Shown piece after piece: positions 1-8,385 of a DNA stretch of 64,000 nucleotides. Both the position numbers and the translations under genes were made by a program. The DNA comes from Planctomycetota bacterium (lineage in GTDB: Bacteria > Planctomycetota > Phycisphaerae > UBA1845): the NCBI GenBank assembly GCA_024280855.1, contig JAJRPG010000112.1, positions 50,353 to 114,352 on the forward strand. Reading direction: 5' to 3'. Numbering within the stretch: the stretch's first letter is position 1; each line of letters starts with the position of its first letter. The notes beneath the pieces are model-generated. The model saw only the letters and a program-made list of their open reading frames with translations, searched no databases and was not told where the DNA came from.

Positions 1-1
1 T

Positions 2-1141
2 AAGCAGCGCGGCATCACCAAAGACACGCTGAATTGTTCAACCCACGATGTTACGCGGGCACTGTATCGCACGCCCTATGAGCCTATCCGCAAAGCGGTT
101 GATCTGGGTCATCGTGTCAAATGCGTGACACTAAACGGATTCGCCGGCTTATTAAATCACCCCACGCAGGAACACACCATTTTTGCGAAGGAGTTTGCCG
201 ACCGCGTACGGGTGATCGCGTGCTTGACTAAATTGCCGAATATCGTTCATTCTGATACCGCCTCCGAACAGCTAACCGTGCGCGATTGGAAAGGTGTTCG
301 CAAGCGCACACAAGCCGGCGATAACGACGCGCTCATTCTCGTCTGGGGAGATGATGCTGACACGACGACGGCATGTCAGGAAATTATCTTGCGGGCGACG
401 GAGGCTACCATCGGCGTCCCCTCTGACACAAGACAGGCACACAAAGACGGCACGACAGGATTCGAACGGGTGCTGCCTGGGGCTGAGCGCATGTACCCCG
501 ATACCGACCTGCCACCCATGACGATCGATCCCGAAAGGCTCAAGCGCATTCGCAGCCAGCTAACTACACCCTCTTGGGAGAGACAAGAACGATATCGAAA
601 GCTGAACATTCCCAAAGAATCTATCGAGCCATTGTCTGCATCGCCGCGAGCAAATTTGTTTGATAAACTAATTGATGATTTAAAAGTTGATCCCATTTTC
701 GCAGCCGTTGTTTTGATGCAGAGATTTAAGCACTTTAGTAGAGAGGGCCTGCATCCCGAATTACTCACCGACGATCAGATTTATGTCGTGTTCGAGGCTC
801 ATACACAAAACAAGCTCACACGAAGAGGTGTGGCGAGAACATTTCGATGGCACTTATTAGCCACGAAACATAACCACGATGACGCCATCGACATTAAGGA
901 AGTAGCTGCGGATTTATCAGCTAAGACGTATTCTCAAGATGAACAGGTATCTATTATTGCGCAAACACTAGAACAAACTCGAACTATAGAATTCCCTGAC
1001 GACGGCGCCTTACACCGATTTGTCATTGGCATCGTCATGCGCGAAGTGGGAAGCGTGGTGAAGAGCAATAAAGTGCTTAGCCTTATTGAAAAAACACTGG
1101 GCAGCCATGGTCGCAAGGACAAACAAGAGGAGGTGGCCTAA
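2..1141 (+). CDS. gatE: Glu-tRNA(Gln) amidotransferase subunit E (GatE), C-terminal part
   Basis: This is the 3' portion of gatE; the frame is open from the first bases of the window, so the N-terminal part lies upstream. GatE binds the misacylated Glu-tRNA(Gln) and, with GatD, converts it to Gln-tRNA(Gln) in the cytoplasm. A GAD/AspRS-like insertion, typical of GatE and absent from bacterial GatB, is visible: a GVPSDTR stretch, then DGTTGFERVLPGAERMYPDTD. A helical tail and a YqeY-like C-terminal domain follow (ATFRWHLLA to the end). The stop overlaps the gatD start in a TAATG arrangement, implying translational coupling. GatDE is regarded as the archaeal amidotransferase, whereas bacteria normally use GatCAB, so this pair is unexpected among otherwise bacterial genes. 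A GTG at 125 is only an internal codon. Confidence 0.9.
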   Translation, partial: KQRGITKDTLNCSTHDVTRALYRTPYEPIRKAVDLGHRVKCVTLNGFAGLLNHPTQEHTIFAKEFADRVRVIACLTKLPNIVHSDTASEQLTVRDWKGVRKRTQAGDNDALILVWGDDADTTTACQEIILRATEATIGVPSDTRQAHKDGTTGFERVLPGAERMYPDTDLPPMTIDPERLKRIRSQLTTPSWERQERYRKLNIPKESIEPLSASPRANLFDKLIDDLKVDPIFAAVVLMQRFKHFSREGLHPELLTDDQIYVVFEAHTQNKLTRRGVARTFRWHLLATKHNHDDAIDIKEVAADLSAKTYSQDEQVSIIAQTLEQTRTIEFPDDGALHRFVIGIVMREVGSVVKSNKVLSLIEKTLGSHGRKDKQEEVA

Positions 1142-2526
1142 TGGTCGATGACCGTCTTAAAGGCTATCGCAACATCGCACGCGACGTGTTGAGTCGATTC
1201 AAAGTTGGTGTATGGAGCGATGTGGAAATCGAAGCGACTAATGGCCGATTCAGAGGTTTGATCTTACCGCGTTCCGAGACGGCTGACGATGCGCATGTCG
1301 TGATAAAACTCATCACGGGCTACAACATCGGCATCGCCGCGGCGTCCATCACCAACATCATCGAGCATGGCCGGCGCGAAGCAAAATATAAAATAGCCGA
1401 GCAAGAGTTTCCCACTGACCCTAAAAAACCAAACATCACACTCTTTGGCACAGGCGGCACGATTGCTAGTCGATTAGACTATCGCACGGGTGCGGTCATC
1501 CCAGCGTTTTCTCCCGGCGAACTTTATGGCTCTGTACCGGAGCTTGCGGACGCTTGTAATTTGCGAACTGAAAAACTTTACGGCGTCTTCAGCGAGAACA
1601 TGGGGCCTGAGCAGTACATCAAACTCGCAGAAAAAATTGGCGAAGAAATCGCTAAGGGCGTGGACGGAATTGTCATTGGCCATGGTACGGACACCATGCA
1701 CCACACGGCTGCGATTTTAACTTTTATGGTGCAAAATCCACCGATTCCTATCGTGATGGTAGGCTCGCAACGATCTTCTGACAGACCCTCGTCAGACGCC
1801 GCGCTGAATTTAATCAAGGCGGTCAAAGTCGCCGCTGAGGGTGACATTGCAGAAGTTCTTGTGTGCATGTTCGGGCCTACATCAGACCAATACGACCTGT
1901 TACACCGAGGCACACGGGTTCGCAAAATGCACTCCAGCTATCGCTCCGCTTTTCGCACCATCGGCGATGTCCCACTTGCTATGGTTGATCTAGATGGTAT
2001 TAAGGAATTGCGAGACGATTATCACCGACGTCGTGATGATAGAGAAGTGACCATCAACACCGCCTTCGAAGAAAAGGTGACGATGGTTTATTACTACCCC
2101 AACATGAAGCCCGACATCATCGACGCCATCGTAGAAAAAGGTTATCGCGGCATCGTCATCGCCGGCACGGGACTAGGCCACATCAACAAGCCAATCTATG
2201 AAGCTGTAAAACGCGCCACCGACAAAGGCGTTCATGTATTTATGACCGTGCAAACGCTTTGGGGTTATGTGCAGATGTATGTGTATGAAACCGGCCGAGA
2301 GATTATGGAGCTTGGCGTAGTCCCCGCAGCTAACATGCTACCCGAAGTCGCTTACATGAAACTCTGTTGGACACTAGGCCAAACTGACGACCGCGACGAA
2401 GTGCGCCGCATCATGCTATCACCCATAAGCGACGAAATCACCGACCGCGAACCGTACAATGGCTATCTTATTTTTCAGGGTGCGATACCGGAGGTGCAGG
2501 AATTTTTGCGTACGATAAAACGGTAA
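1141..2526 (+). CDS. gatD: Glu-tRNA(Gln) amidotransferase subunit D (GatD), asparaginase-like
   Basis: GatD is the asparaginase-family subunit that hydrolyses glutamine (or asparagine) and channels ammonia to GatE. At 461 aa it has the family's usual length and layout: a small N-terminal beta domain (about 1-90), then an L-asparaginase fold. Catalytic signatures are present: TGGTIAS (104-110, nucleophile Thr107), HGTDT (181-185, Thr183/Asp184) and the Lys in RVRKMHSS (Lys262). The extra N-terminal domain separates GatD from plain L-asparaginases. The ATG overlaps the gatE stop by one base. A 100-nt gap follows before the kinase array. Identification is firm from family motifs; only the bacterial context is surprising. 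Confidence 0.93.
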   Translation: MVDDRLKGYRNIARDVLSRFKVGVWSDVEIEATNGRFRGLILPRSETADDAHVVIKLITGYNIGIAAASITNIIEHGRREAKYKIAEQEFPTDPKKPNITLFGTGGTIASRLDYRTGAVIPAFSPGELYGSVPELADACNLRTEKLYGVFSENMGPEQYIKLAEKIGEEIAKGVDGIVIGHGTDTMHHTAAILTFMVQNPPIPIVMVGSQRSSDRPSSDAALNLIKAVKVAAEGDIAEVLVCMFGPTSDQYDLLHRGTRVRKMHSSYRSAFRTIGDVPLAMVDLDGIKELRDDYHRRRDDREVTINTAFEEKVTMVYYYPNMKPDIIDAIVEKGYRGIVIAGTGLGHINKPIYEAVKRATDKGVHVFMTVQTLWGYVQMYVYETGREIMELGVVPAANMLPEVAYMKLCWTLGQTDDRDEVRRIMLSPISDEITDREPYNGYLIFQGAIPEVQEFLRTIKR

Positions 2527-2559
2527 TTGTTTCTCAAAGCGCGATACTAACTAGACGAT

Positions 2560-2587
2560 TTGCCACGTCCACGTCTAGCCGCATAAT
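2560..2587 (+). promoter_or_regulatory. Possible sigma70-type promoter ahead of the kinase array
   Basis: TTGCCA (2560-2565) and CATAAT (2582-2587) are separated by 16 nt. Each matches five of six consensus bases. The pair lies in the 100-nt gap between gatD and the first kinase, about 40 nt before its ATG. No better promoter was noticed in the gap. Given the stop/start overlaps downstream, it could drive the first kinases of the array. This is inferred from sequence only. Confidence 0.4.
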
Positions 2588-2626
2588 GATAGGGCGTTCG
2601 GCCAATAATTCAGCATTGAGATATTT

Positions 2627-5440
2627 ATGACGTTGAAGACGGGTACAACACTCGGTACTTACGAAATCCTCTCGCCCCTTGGCGCGGGCGGCATGGGAGA
2701 GGTCTATCTTGCGACGGATTCCAAACTGGATCGAAAAGTCGCGATAAAGGTGCTGCCTGAGACGATGACGCGCGACCCAGAACGCGTGGCACGCTTCGAG
2801 CGTGAAGCCAAGCTCTTAGCTTCGCTCAACCATCCTAACATCGCAGCGATTCACGGGTTCGACGATTCTGACGGGACTCGGTTCCTTGTCATGGAATACG
2901 TCGAGGGCGAAACGCTCGGCGACCACCTGAAGAACGGCCCCGTGGCTGTCGAAAATGCCCTCGATATTGCCAAACAAATCGCCGAAGCGCTCGAAGCCGC
3001 TCATGAGCAAGGCGTCATCCACCGTGACCTAAAGCCCGCAAACGTGATGATCCGAGAGGACGGCACTATCAAAGTGCTGGACTTTGGACTCGCGAAAGCG
3101 ATGGCCGAGGACTCATCTGCGACTACGGATGCGAACTCGCCTACCATAACCGCCCACTATACCCGTCCCGGTGTTGTACTTGGCACGGCGACGTACATGA
3201 GCCCAGAACAAGCTCGCGGACGATCTCTCGATAAACGCACCGATATTTGGTCCTTCGGCTGCGTGCTTTTTGAACTACTGACCGGCAATCGCCCGTTCGA
3301 CGGACAGACTACTTCCGATGTTTTGGCTAAGATCTTGGAACGTGATCCAGACATGTCGCTGCTCCCGCCCAATACACCGCCGAAAATCATCGACCTTGTT
3401 CGCCGGTGCTTGGAAAAGGCTGCGGGACGCCGCCTGCGGGACATCGGCGATGCCGTGCTCGAACTGGATGAAGCTATCAGTACGCGGTCGTGGACAACTT
3501 CTGCGATCATGGCAGCGTCTGGACCGATGTATGCAGGATCAAAGCGACCGGCGATGATCACATGGGGCTTATTGATTGCGTTGGGTGCGACCATAGGGTG
3601 GCTCGGGACTTCGCTCGTCAATAAGGATGTGGCGCCATCAACCACCAACACTCAAGATCGCCGCGTAGCGCGGATGTCCATCACGATTCCGGAGTTCATT
3701 CAACCCGACAGTATCCGGATTTCACCTACGGGCGGACTATTCGCTGCGATCGGTGATGTTGACAAGCGTGGTTCAGTGGCAAAGTCTACGCAGGTTTTCA
3801 CTCGATTGTTCGATGACAATGTTTTTCGCCCCGTTGGCGGAACATCAGGGGCGATCCGTTTCTGCTTTTCGCCCGACGGGAAATGGCTTGCGTTTATGAC
3901 TCAAGCGGACAGGTTGGAAGATGGCTACGAACTGTCAAAAGTTGCCGTTGATGGATCATCGCCACCGCTTCACCTGGCGACAGTCGCTCTGAAGTGGCAG
4001 ACTCAAACGGGCTCGTTTGCCGGTTTTTCCTGGAATCGTCAGAACGAAGTCTTAATGGTGGATGATGCCACGACTGCCCAAGCGATTTTGCACATTTCCG
4101 CGCAAACCGGCGACGCGAACATATTCGATTTAAGGGAGATCGACGACACAATCGCTTCCATGATCGCCTATTCCCATATTCCGGATCGCGACGTGACGCT
4201 GTACAGCGTCGGCAAGTACACGGGCGGCGTGTGGCAATTGAGTGTCAGGGCGATGGTCCCGGGAGAGAGTCAGCTACAAATGCTAACTGAGGATGGATCG
4301 TCTGGGACGGTGACCTCGACCGGGCACTTGTTGTACACGCGAGGACAACGGCTGCTGGCCACACGATTCGATACCGAGCGTCTCCAAACCATCGGCGGCC
4401 CCGTAGCGATGGTTGACGGCCTGCGCACAAGAGAGACTTGGGACAACGGAGCGTACGGTCTTAGCGATGATGGAACACTCATTTTTCTTCCAGGCGGACG
4501 CGTGGGCACGCAGCGCCACCTGACCATCGTTGATAGCGATGGCAAGCTCACGGACCTCGTCCATCCTGGGCGGGCCATGGAGGCGTCGGTAAATGCGTCG
4601 CGCAACGGCAAGCTCGCATCCGTGGTCATTGCCAACTCCGCTGGTCTTTACGAACTGTGGATCACTGAGTTTGATGTGCCGAGATTGAGGCGACTCGTAG
4701 CGGAGGATGATGGTGACTGTTGGGATGCGTTGTGGTCGAGTGACGGAGAATATCTCTACTATAAGTTCACGGGTGAAAGTGCACGAAATGGCATCTATCG
4801 AAGGCGGACCGACGGAAGCGGCGATGCAGAGAAGGTTATTCTAGCTCTTGGAGGACGTGGGTTCTTGAAACCACACGCTTTCTCTCCTGACGACAGCTTG
4901 CTCATCGTGGAACAATCGATTTCCGGAAGTAAATCGCTTCATGTTCTACGACTAAACGACGCGGACGCAAAGGTAGTCTCTCTTGAGCCGCTTCTGGGCG
5001 ACTCCTATGACACCGACGGAGCCGACCTCTCGCATGACGGGAAATGGCTCGCCTATGGCTCCAATGAATCGGGCCGCAATGAGATATACATTCGATCATT
5101 CAGCGCAGACGGCTCACTCGGCAAAGCGATCCCTGCAACCACCCAAGGCGGCGGACGTCCTCGCTGGTCGCCAGATGGCAAGCTGATCTACTACTTGAAA
5201 TCAGAAGAACTCATGGTCATGGATATTGACACGACCGAGGGAAGACCGACATCCACGCCACGCGTTGCCGTTGATCTCGAATCCAATTTGCTAATCGCCT
5301 ATGATTTCTCAACGCTCCCGGGCGGCAGACTGCTAATGATTCACAAGGGACCAGAAGAAGCAAAGCCAACGCACGTCGAAGTGATATTAAACTGGTTTGA
5401 AGAACTCAAGGCTAAGGTGCCTGTCGGAGCGAAACAATGA
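2627..5440 (+). CDS. Membrane Ser/Thr protein kinase with TolB/PD40-like propeller sensor
   Basis: First kinase of the array, 937 aa. Residues 11-285 form a PknB/Hanks-type kinase domain in the cytoplasm: Gly-rich loop GAGGMGEVY, Lys41 in [12 protein letters not shown] with catalytic Asp134, DFG with Asp152, and APE-like SPEQ near 192. One membrane helix follows at about 310-330. The remaining roughly 600 residues carry repeated S-P/H-D-G-K-W blades (for example FSPDGKWLAF and LSHDGKWLAYGS), typical of a TolB/PD40 beta-propeller that would sit outside the membrane. By analogy with such receptors, the propeller senses a ligand and the kinase phosphorylates Ser/Thr targets; substrate and ligand are unknown. 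Its end overlaps the next gene by 4 nt (ATGA). All catalytic residues are intact. Confidence 0.9.
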   Translation: MTLKTGTTLGTYEILSPLGAGGMGEVYLATDSKLDRKVAIKVLPETMTRDPERVARFEREAKLLASLNHPNIAAIHGFDDSDGTRFLVMEYVEGETLGDHLKNGPVAVENALDIAKQIAEALEAAHEQGVIHRDLKPANVMIREDGTIKVLDFGLAKAMAEDSSATTDANSPTITAHYTRPGVVLGTATYMSPEQARGRSLDKRTDIWSFGCVLFELLTGNRPFDGQTTSDVLAKILERDPDMSLLPPNTPPKIIDLVRRCLEKAAGRRLRDIGDAVLELDEAISTRSWTTSAIMAASGPMYAGSKRPAMITWGLLIALGATIGWLGTSLVNKDVAPSTTNTQDRRVARMSITIPEFIQPDSIRISPTGGLFAAIGDVDKRGSVAKSTQVFTRLFDDNVFRPVGGTSGAIRFCFSPDGKWLAFMTQADRLEDGYELSKVAVDGSSPPLHLATVALKWQTQTGSFAGFSWNRQNEVLMVDDATTAQAILHISAQTGDANIFDLREIDDTIASMIAYSHIPDRDVTLYSVGKYTGGVWQLSVRAMVPGESQLQMLTEDGSSGTVTSTGHLLYTRGQRLLATRFDTERLQTIGGPVAMVDGLRTRETWDNGAYGLSDDGTLIFLPGGRVGTQRHLTIVDSDGKLTDLVHPGRAMEASVNASRNGKLASVVIANSAGLYELWITEFDVPRLRRLVAEDDGDCWDALWSSDGEYLYYKFTGESARNGIYRRRTDGSGDAEKVILALGGRGFLKPHAFSPDDSLLIVEQSISGSKSLHVLRLNDADAKVVSLEPLLGDSYDTDGADLSHDGKWLAYGSNESGRNEIYIRSFSADGSLGKAIPATTQGGGRPRWSPDGKLIYYLKSEELMVMDIDTTEGRPTSTPRVAVDLESNLLIAYDFSTLPGGRLLMIHKGPEEAKPTHVEVILNWFEELKAKVPVGAKQ

Positions 5441-8145
5441 CCCTGGCCACAGGAACCAAGCTCGGCCCCTACGAAATCCTCTCACCCCTTGGTGCGGGGG
5501 GCATGGGTGAGGTCTATCTTGCCAATGATTCCAAGTTGGATCGAAAAGTCGCCATCAAGGTGCTACCTGAGACGATGACTCGTGACAAGGAGAGGGTTGC
5601 CCGATTCGAGCGTGAAGCCAAACTCCTGGCATCACTGAACCATCCCAACATCGCGGCGATTCATGGTTTTGACGATTCAGACGGAACGCATTTCCTTGTC
5701 ATGGAACACGTCAAGGGCGAAACGCTGGGGAGCCACCTCAAGAACGGACCCGTGGCTGTCGAAGATGCGCTCGATATTGCCAAGCAGATTGCGGAAGCAC
5801 TTGAAGCCGCACACGAGCAAGGCGTCATTCATCGAGACCTAAAGCCGGCCAACGTAATGATTCGAGAGGATGGAACCGTCAAGGTTCTTGACTTTGGTCT
5901 AGCCAAGGCAATGTCAGAGGAACCCTCCGGTGGTGCTGACGCGAACTCGCCAACGATCACCGCCAACTTCACTCGTCCAGGTGTTGTGCTTGGAACCGCC
6001 GCGTACATGAGTCCCGAACAAGCTCGTGGTCGAGCGCTTGATAAACGCACCGACATCTGGTCGTTCGGGCTCTTGTTGTTTGAATGCCTGACCGGGCATC
6101 GATTGTTCCAAGGCGAAACAGCCAACGATTCCATGGGTGCGATCATGCACAAAGACCCGGAGTGGTCTTTGCTTCCGCCCCATACCCCACCGACGATTCA
6201 GCTCCTTCTTCGTCGCTGCCTAACAAAAGACCGCAAACGACGCCTCCACGACATCGCCGACGCAAGAATAGAACTAGAAAACGCAATCGTCGATCCAACC
6301 AGCACGTCCCTCGGACTGGCGGCCGTGGCCTTGGACTTGCCGCAGGGGCGTATCCCATGGCGATGGGTCATCGGGGCAGCCCTAGTATTCGCAGCCATTG
6401 GCGCAGCATCGAATTGGCTCCTAACGCCCATCCCGGTCAAGCGCGTCGCTCGACTCACCATGTCGATTCCGCCGCAATACAAGTTGAGCAGATGGCCGTA
6501 CCCAACATTCTCACCGGACGGTCAATACGCGGTGTTCAAAGCGAATACCATGCTCAGCGATGAGATCGGCATGATCGTACGTACCATTGATCAGCCTGAG
6601 TTCCGCTCTCTGACCGGAATAAGTTCCTTATCCGCACCGTTCTTCTCCCCAAATGGTGAGTGGTTGGCTTTCGTAAAAGACGACAAGCTGAAAAAGATCT
6701 CCATGCGCGGTGGCTCGCCGATTACGCTATGCGACGCGCCCACGATGCGCGGCGGCACTTGGACCGCGGAAGGAGCGATCATCTTCGCGCCCCAAAACAG
6801 CGGTGGACTCATGAGCATTCCCGCGTCCGGTGGAACACCAAAGCCCTTTACCGCAACCAGCGGGGCGAACCCTTTCGAGTCGCATCGCATACCGTTTGCC
6901 CTGCCCGAGGGTCGCGGCGTGTTGTTCACAAAGGCAAGGGACTTCGCCGCTATGGACGATGCGTATGTCATGGTCGTGTCTGGCGCAGGCGGCGTACCGA
7001 CAGAGTTAATTAAGGCGGCCAGCAACGGACAATACGTCTCGCCAGGATACATCGTATTCTTGCGCGAGAACACGTTGATGGCCGCTCGCTTTGATCTGGA
7101 TCGCCTCGAGCTAACCAGTGAAGCAATACCAGTCGTGGAAGGCATCGCCGGTAGCGCGGGCTGGCTTTCAGATTTCTCCATAGACAATCACGGAACGCTC
7201 ATGTACATGGCAGACAACGCCCGTACAGACCGCCAAATGGTCATGATTGATCATTCCGGGAAAGAAGAACCTCTCGGCGCACAAACCGGAGAGTTTGACA
7301 ACGCCGCACTCTCCCCAGATGGGCATCTTGTGGCAATCGAGATCGGAGATGGACCCGAAATTCGGATCGGGGTTCTGGAGCGCTCACGGGATCTAATGCG
7401 AATGCTACCGTCAACCGTTGGTGATTCCCACCCTGTATGGAGCCCAGACGGAAAGTGGATCGTCTTCGCCTCCCGCCGCCATGGCGGTGTGCCAAATCTC
7501 TACCGCATCAGCTCAGATTTTTCCGGCGAGGTTGAGCGACTTACTGAGAGCAAGCTCATGCAGTTGCCTACGAGCTTTGCCCTTGATGGTCTGAGCTTGT
7601 TGTTCATGGAAGTCGCTCCAACCACAGAGGGCGATGTCCATCAACTTCAATTCGACCAAAAGGGGGTGGTCGACGGCGAACCCGTAGCGGTTCTTGACGG
7701 GCCAAGTTGGCAGTGGGGTGCCCATTACTCTCCGGATGGAAAGTGGATCGGATACGTTTCCCTCGAATCAGGTCGCTCGGAGATCCTCGTTCATCCATCA
7801 GAAGGCTCGGGCTCGGCCGTCCAGATATCAACCGCAGGGGGCACACACTTACATTGGTCGCCCACAGAAAACATTATCTACTATGTCAGCGCCGACCCCA
7901 ACGATCTCACGATGATGTCTGTCAAGTACACCGTCGACGAGAACGTCCTAGCGCCGTCGGCTCCCGAAGAACTCTTCTCGCTTCCCGACGCCAACCGCTA
8001 CGATCACTACTTCGATCTGACAAAGGACGGAAAACATTTCCTATTCGTAAGCGACGTCGGAACAGCAGCAACAGCAGCCCGCCGCGAGCCAATCATCGTG
8101 CTGAACTGGACGACGGGACTGGAAGCGCTTGTGCCCCACAAATAA
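5437..8145 (+). CDS. Membrane Ser/Thr protein kinase with TolB/PD40-like propeller sensor
   Basis: Second kinase of the array, 902 aa, with the same layout as its upstream neighbour and a nearly identical N-lobe (paralog). The kinase domain spans about 11-285 with Lys41, HRDLKPAN (Asp134), DFG (Asp152) and SPEQ. One membrane helix lies at about 309-329, preceded by a DPTSTSLGLA linker also found in the 16.7 kb kinase. The extracytoplasmic part contains blades with SPDG signatures (FSPDGQYAVF, WSPDGKWIVF, YSPDGKWIGYVS). The kinase domain is much more conserved between the two paralogs than the propeller, which suggests a shared output and different inputs. The start overlaps the previous stop by 4 nt. 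A 12-nt gap with GAGAG precedes the next, truncated copy. Confidence 0.9.
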   Translation: MTLATGTKLGPYEILSPLGAGGMGEVYLANDSKLDRKVAIKVLPETMTRDKERVARFEREAKLLASLNHPNIAAIHGFDDSDGTHFLVMEHVKGETLGSHLKNGPVAVEDALDIAKQIAEALEAAHEQGVIHRDLKPANVMIREDGTVKVLDFGLAKAMSEEPSGGADANSPTITANFTRPGVVLGTAAYMSPEQARGRALDKRTDIWSFGLLLFECLTGHRLFQGETANDSMGAIMHKDPEWSLLPPHTPPTIQLLLRRCLTKDRKRRLHDIADARIELENAIVDPTSTSLGLAAVALDLPQGRIPWRWVIGAALVFAAIGAASNWLLTPIPVKRVARLTMSIPPQYKLSRWPYPTFSPDGQYAVFKANTMLSDEIGMIVRTIDQPEFRSLTGISSLSAPFFSPNGEWLAFVKDDKLKKISMRGGSPITLCDAPTMRGGTWTAEGAIIFAPQNSGGLMSIPASGGTPKPFTATSGANPFESHRIPFALPEGRGVLFTKARDFAAMDDAYVMVVSGAGGVPTELIKAASNGQYVSPGYIVFLRENTLMAARFDLDRLELTSEAIPVVEGIAGSAGWLSDFSIDNHGTLMYMADNARTDRQMVMIDHSGKEEPLGAQTGEFDNAALSPDGHLVAIEIGDGPEIRIGVLERSRDLMRMLPSTVGDSHPVWSPDGKWIVFASRRHGGVPNLYRISSDFSGEVERLTESKLMQLPTSFALDGLSLLFMEVAPTTEGDVHQLQFDQKGVVDGEPVAVLDGPSWQWGAHYSPDGKWIGYVSLESGRSEILVHPSEGSGSAVQISTAGGTHLHWSPTENIIYYVSADPNDLTMMSVKYTVDENVLAPSAPEELFSLPDANRYDHYFDLTKDGKHFLFVSDVGTAATAARREPIIVLNWTTGLEALVPHK

Positions 8146-8157
8146 ACGAGAGAACGC

Positions 8158-8385
8158 ATGGCGATCAAAAATGGCACAAAACTCGGCCCCTACGAAATCA
8201 TCTCGCCCCTTGGGGCGGGCGGCATGGGCGAGGTCTACCGAGCGAAGGACGCTCGCCTCGACCGCGAAGTCGCAATAAAAGGCATCCATCGACTTGTTCG
8301 GGATGGATTCGGGCCATTCGTGGATTTCAACATCGAGCACGCGTTGTCGGCAGGTCCGCGCCCTACTTTGGAAGGTATGATATGA
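8158..8385 (+). pseudogene. Truncated kinase N-terminus (remnant)
   Basis: A 75-codon reading frame. The first 41 residues are the start of an array kinase ([26 protein letters not shown] to VAIK). After the codons for AIK the homology stops, and about 33 unrelated residues lead to a TGA that overlaps the ATG of the next kinase (ATGA, 8382-8385). The Gly-rich loop and Lys are present, but the rest of the N-lobe and all catalytic residues are missing, so it cannot be a kinase. It may still be translated and couple translation into the downstream gene. The breakpoint lies at about 8281. It is read as the scar of a recombination that brought in a different kinase type. Confidence 0.75.

Noticed and set aside
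7707..8381. Long N-terminal extension of the 8382 kinase frame
   Set aside because: It overlaps the propeller of the upstream kinase in another frame, is Arg/Pro-rich without domain likeness, and the ATG at 8382 fits the ATGA coupling and the kinase N-terminus.
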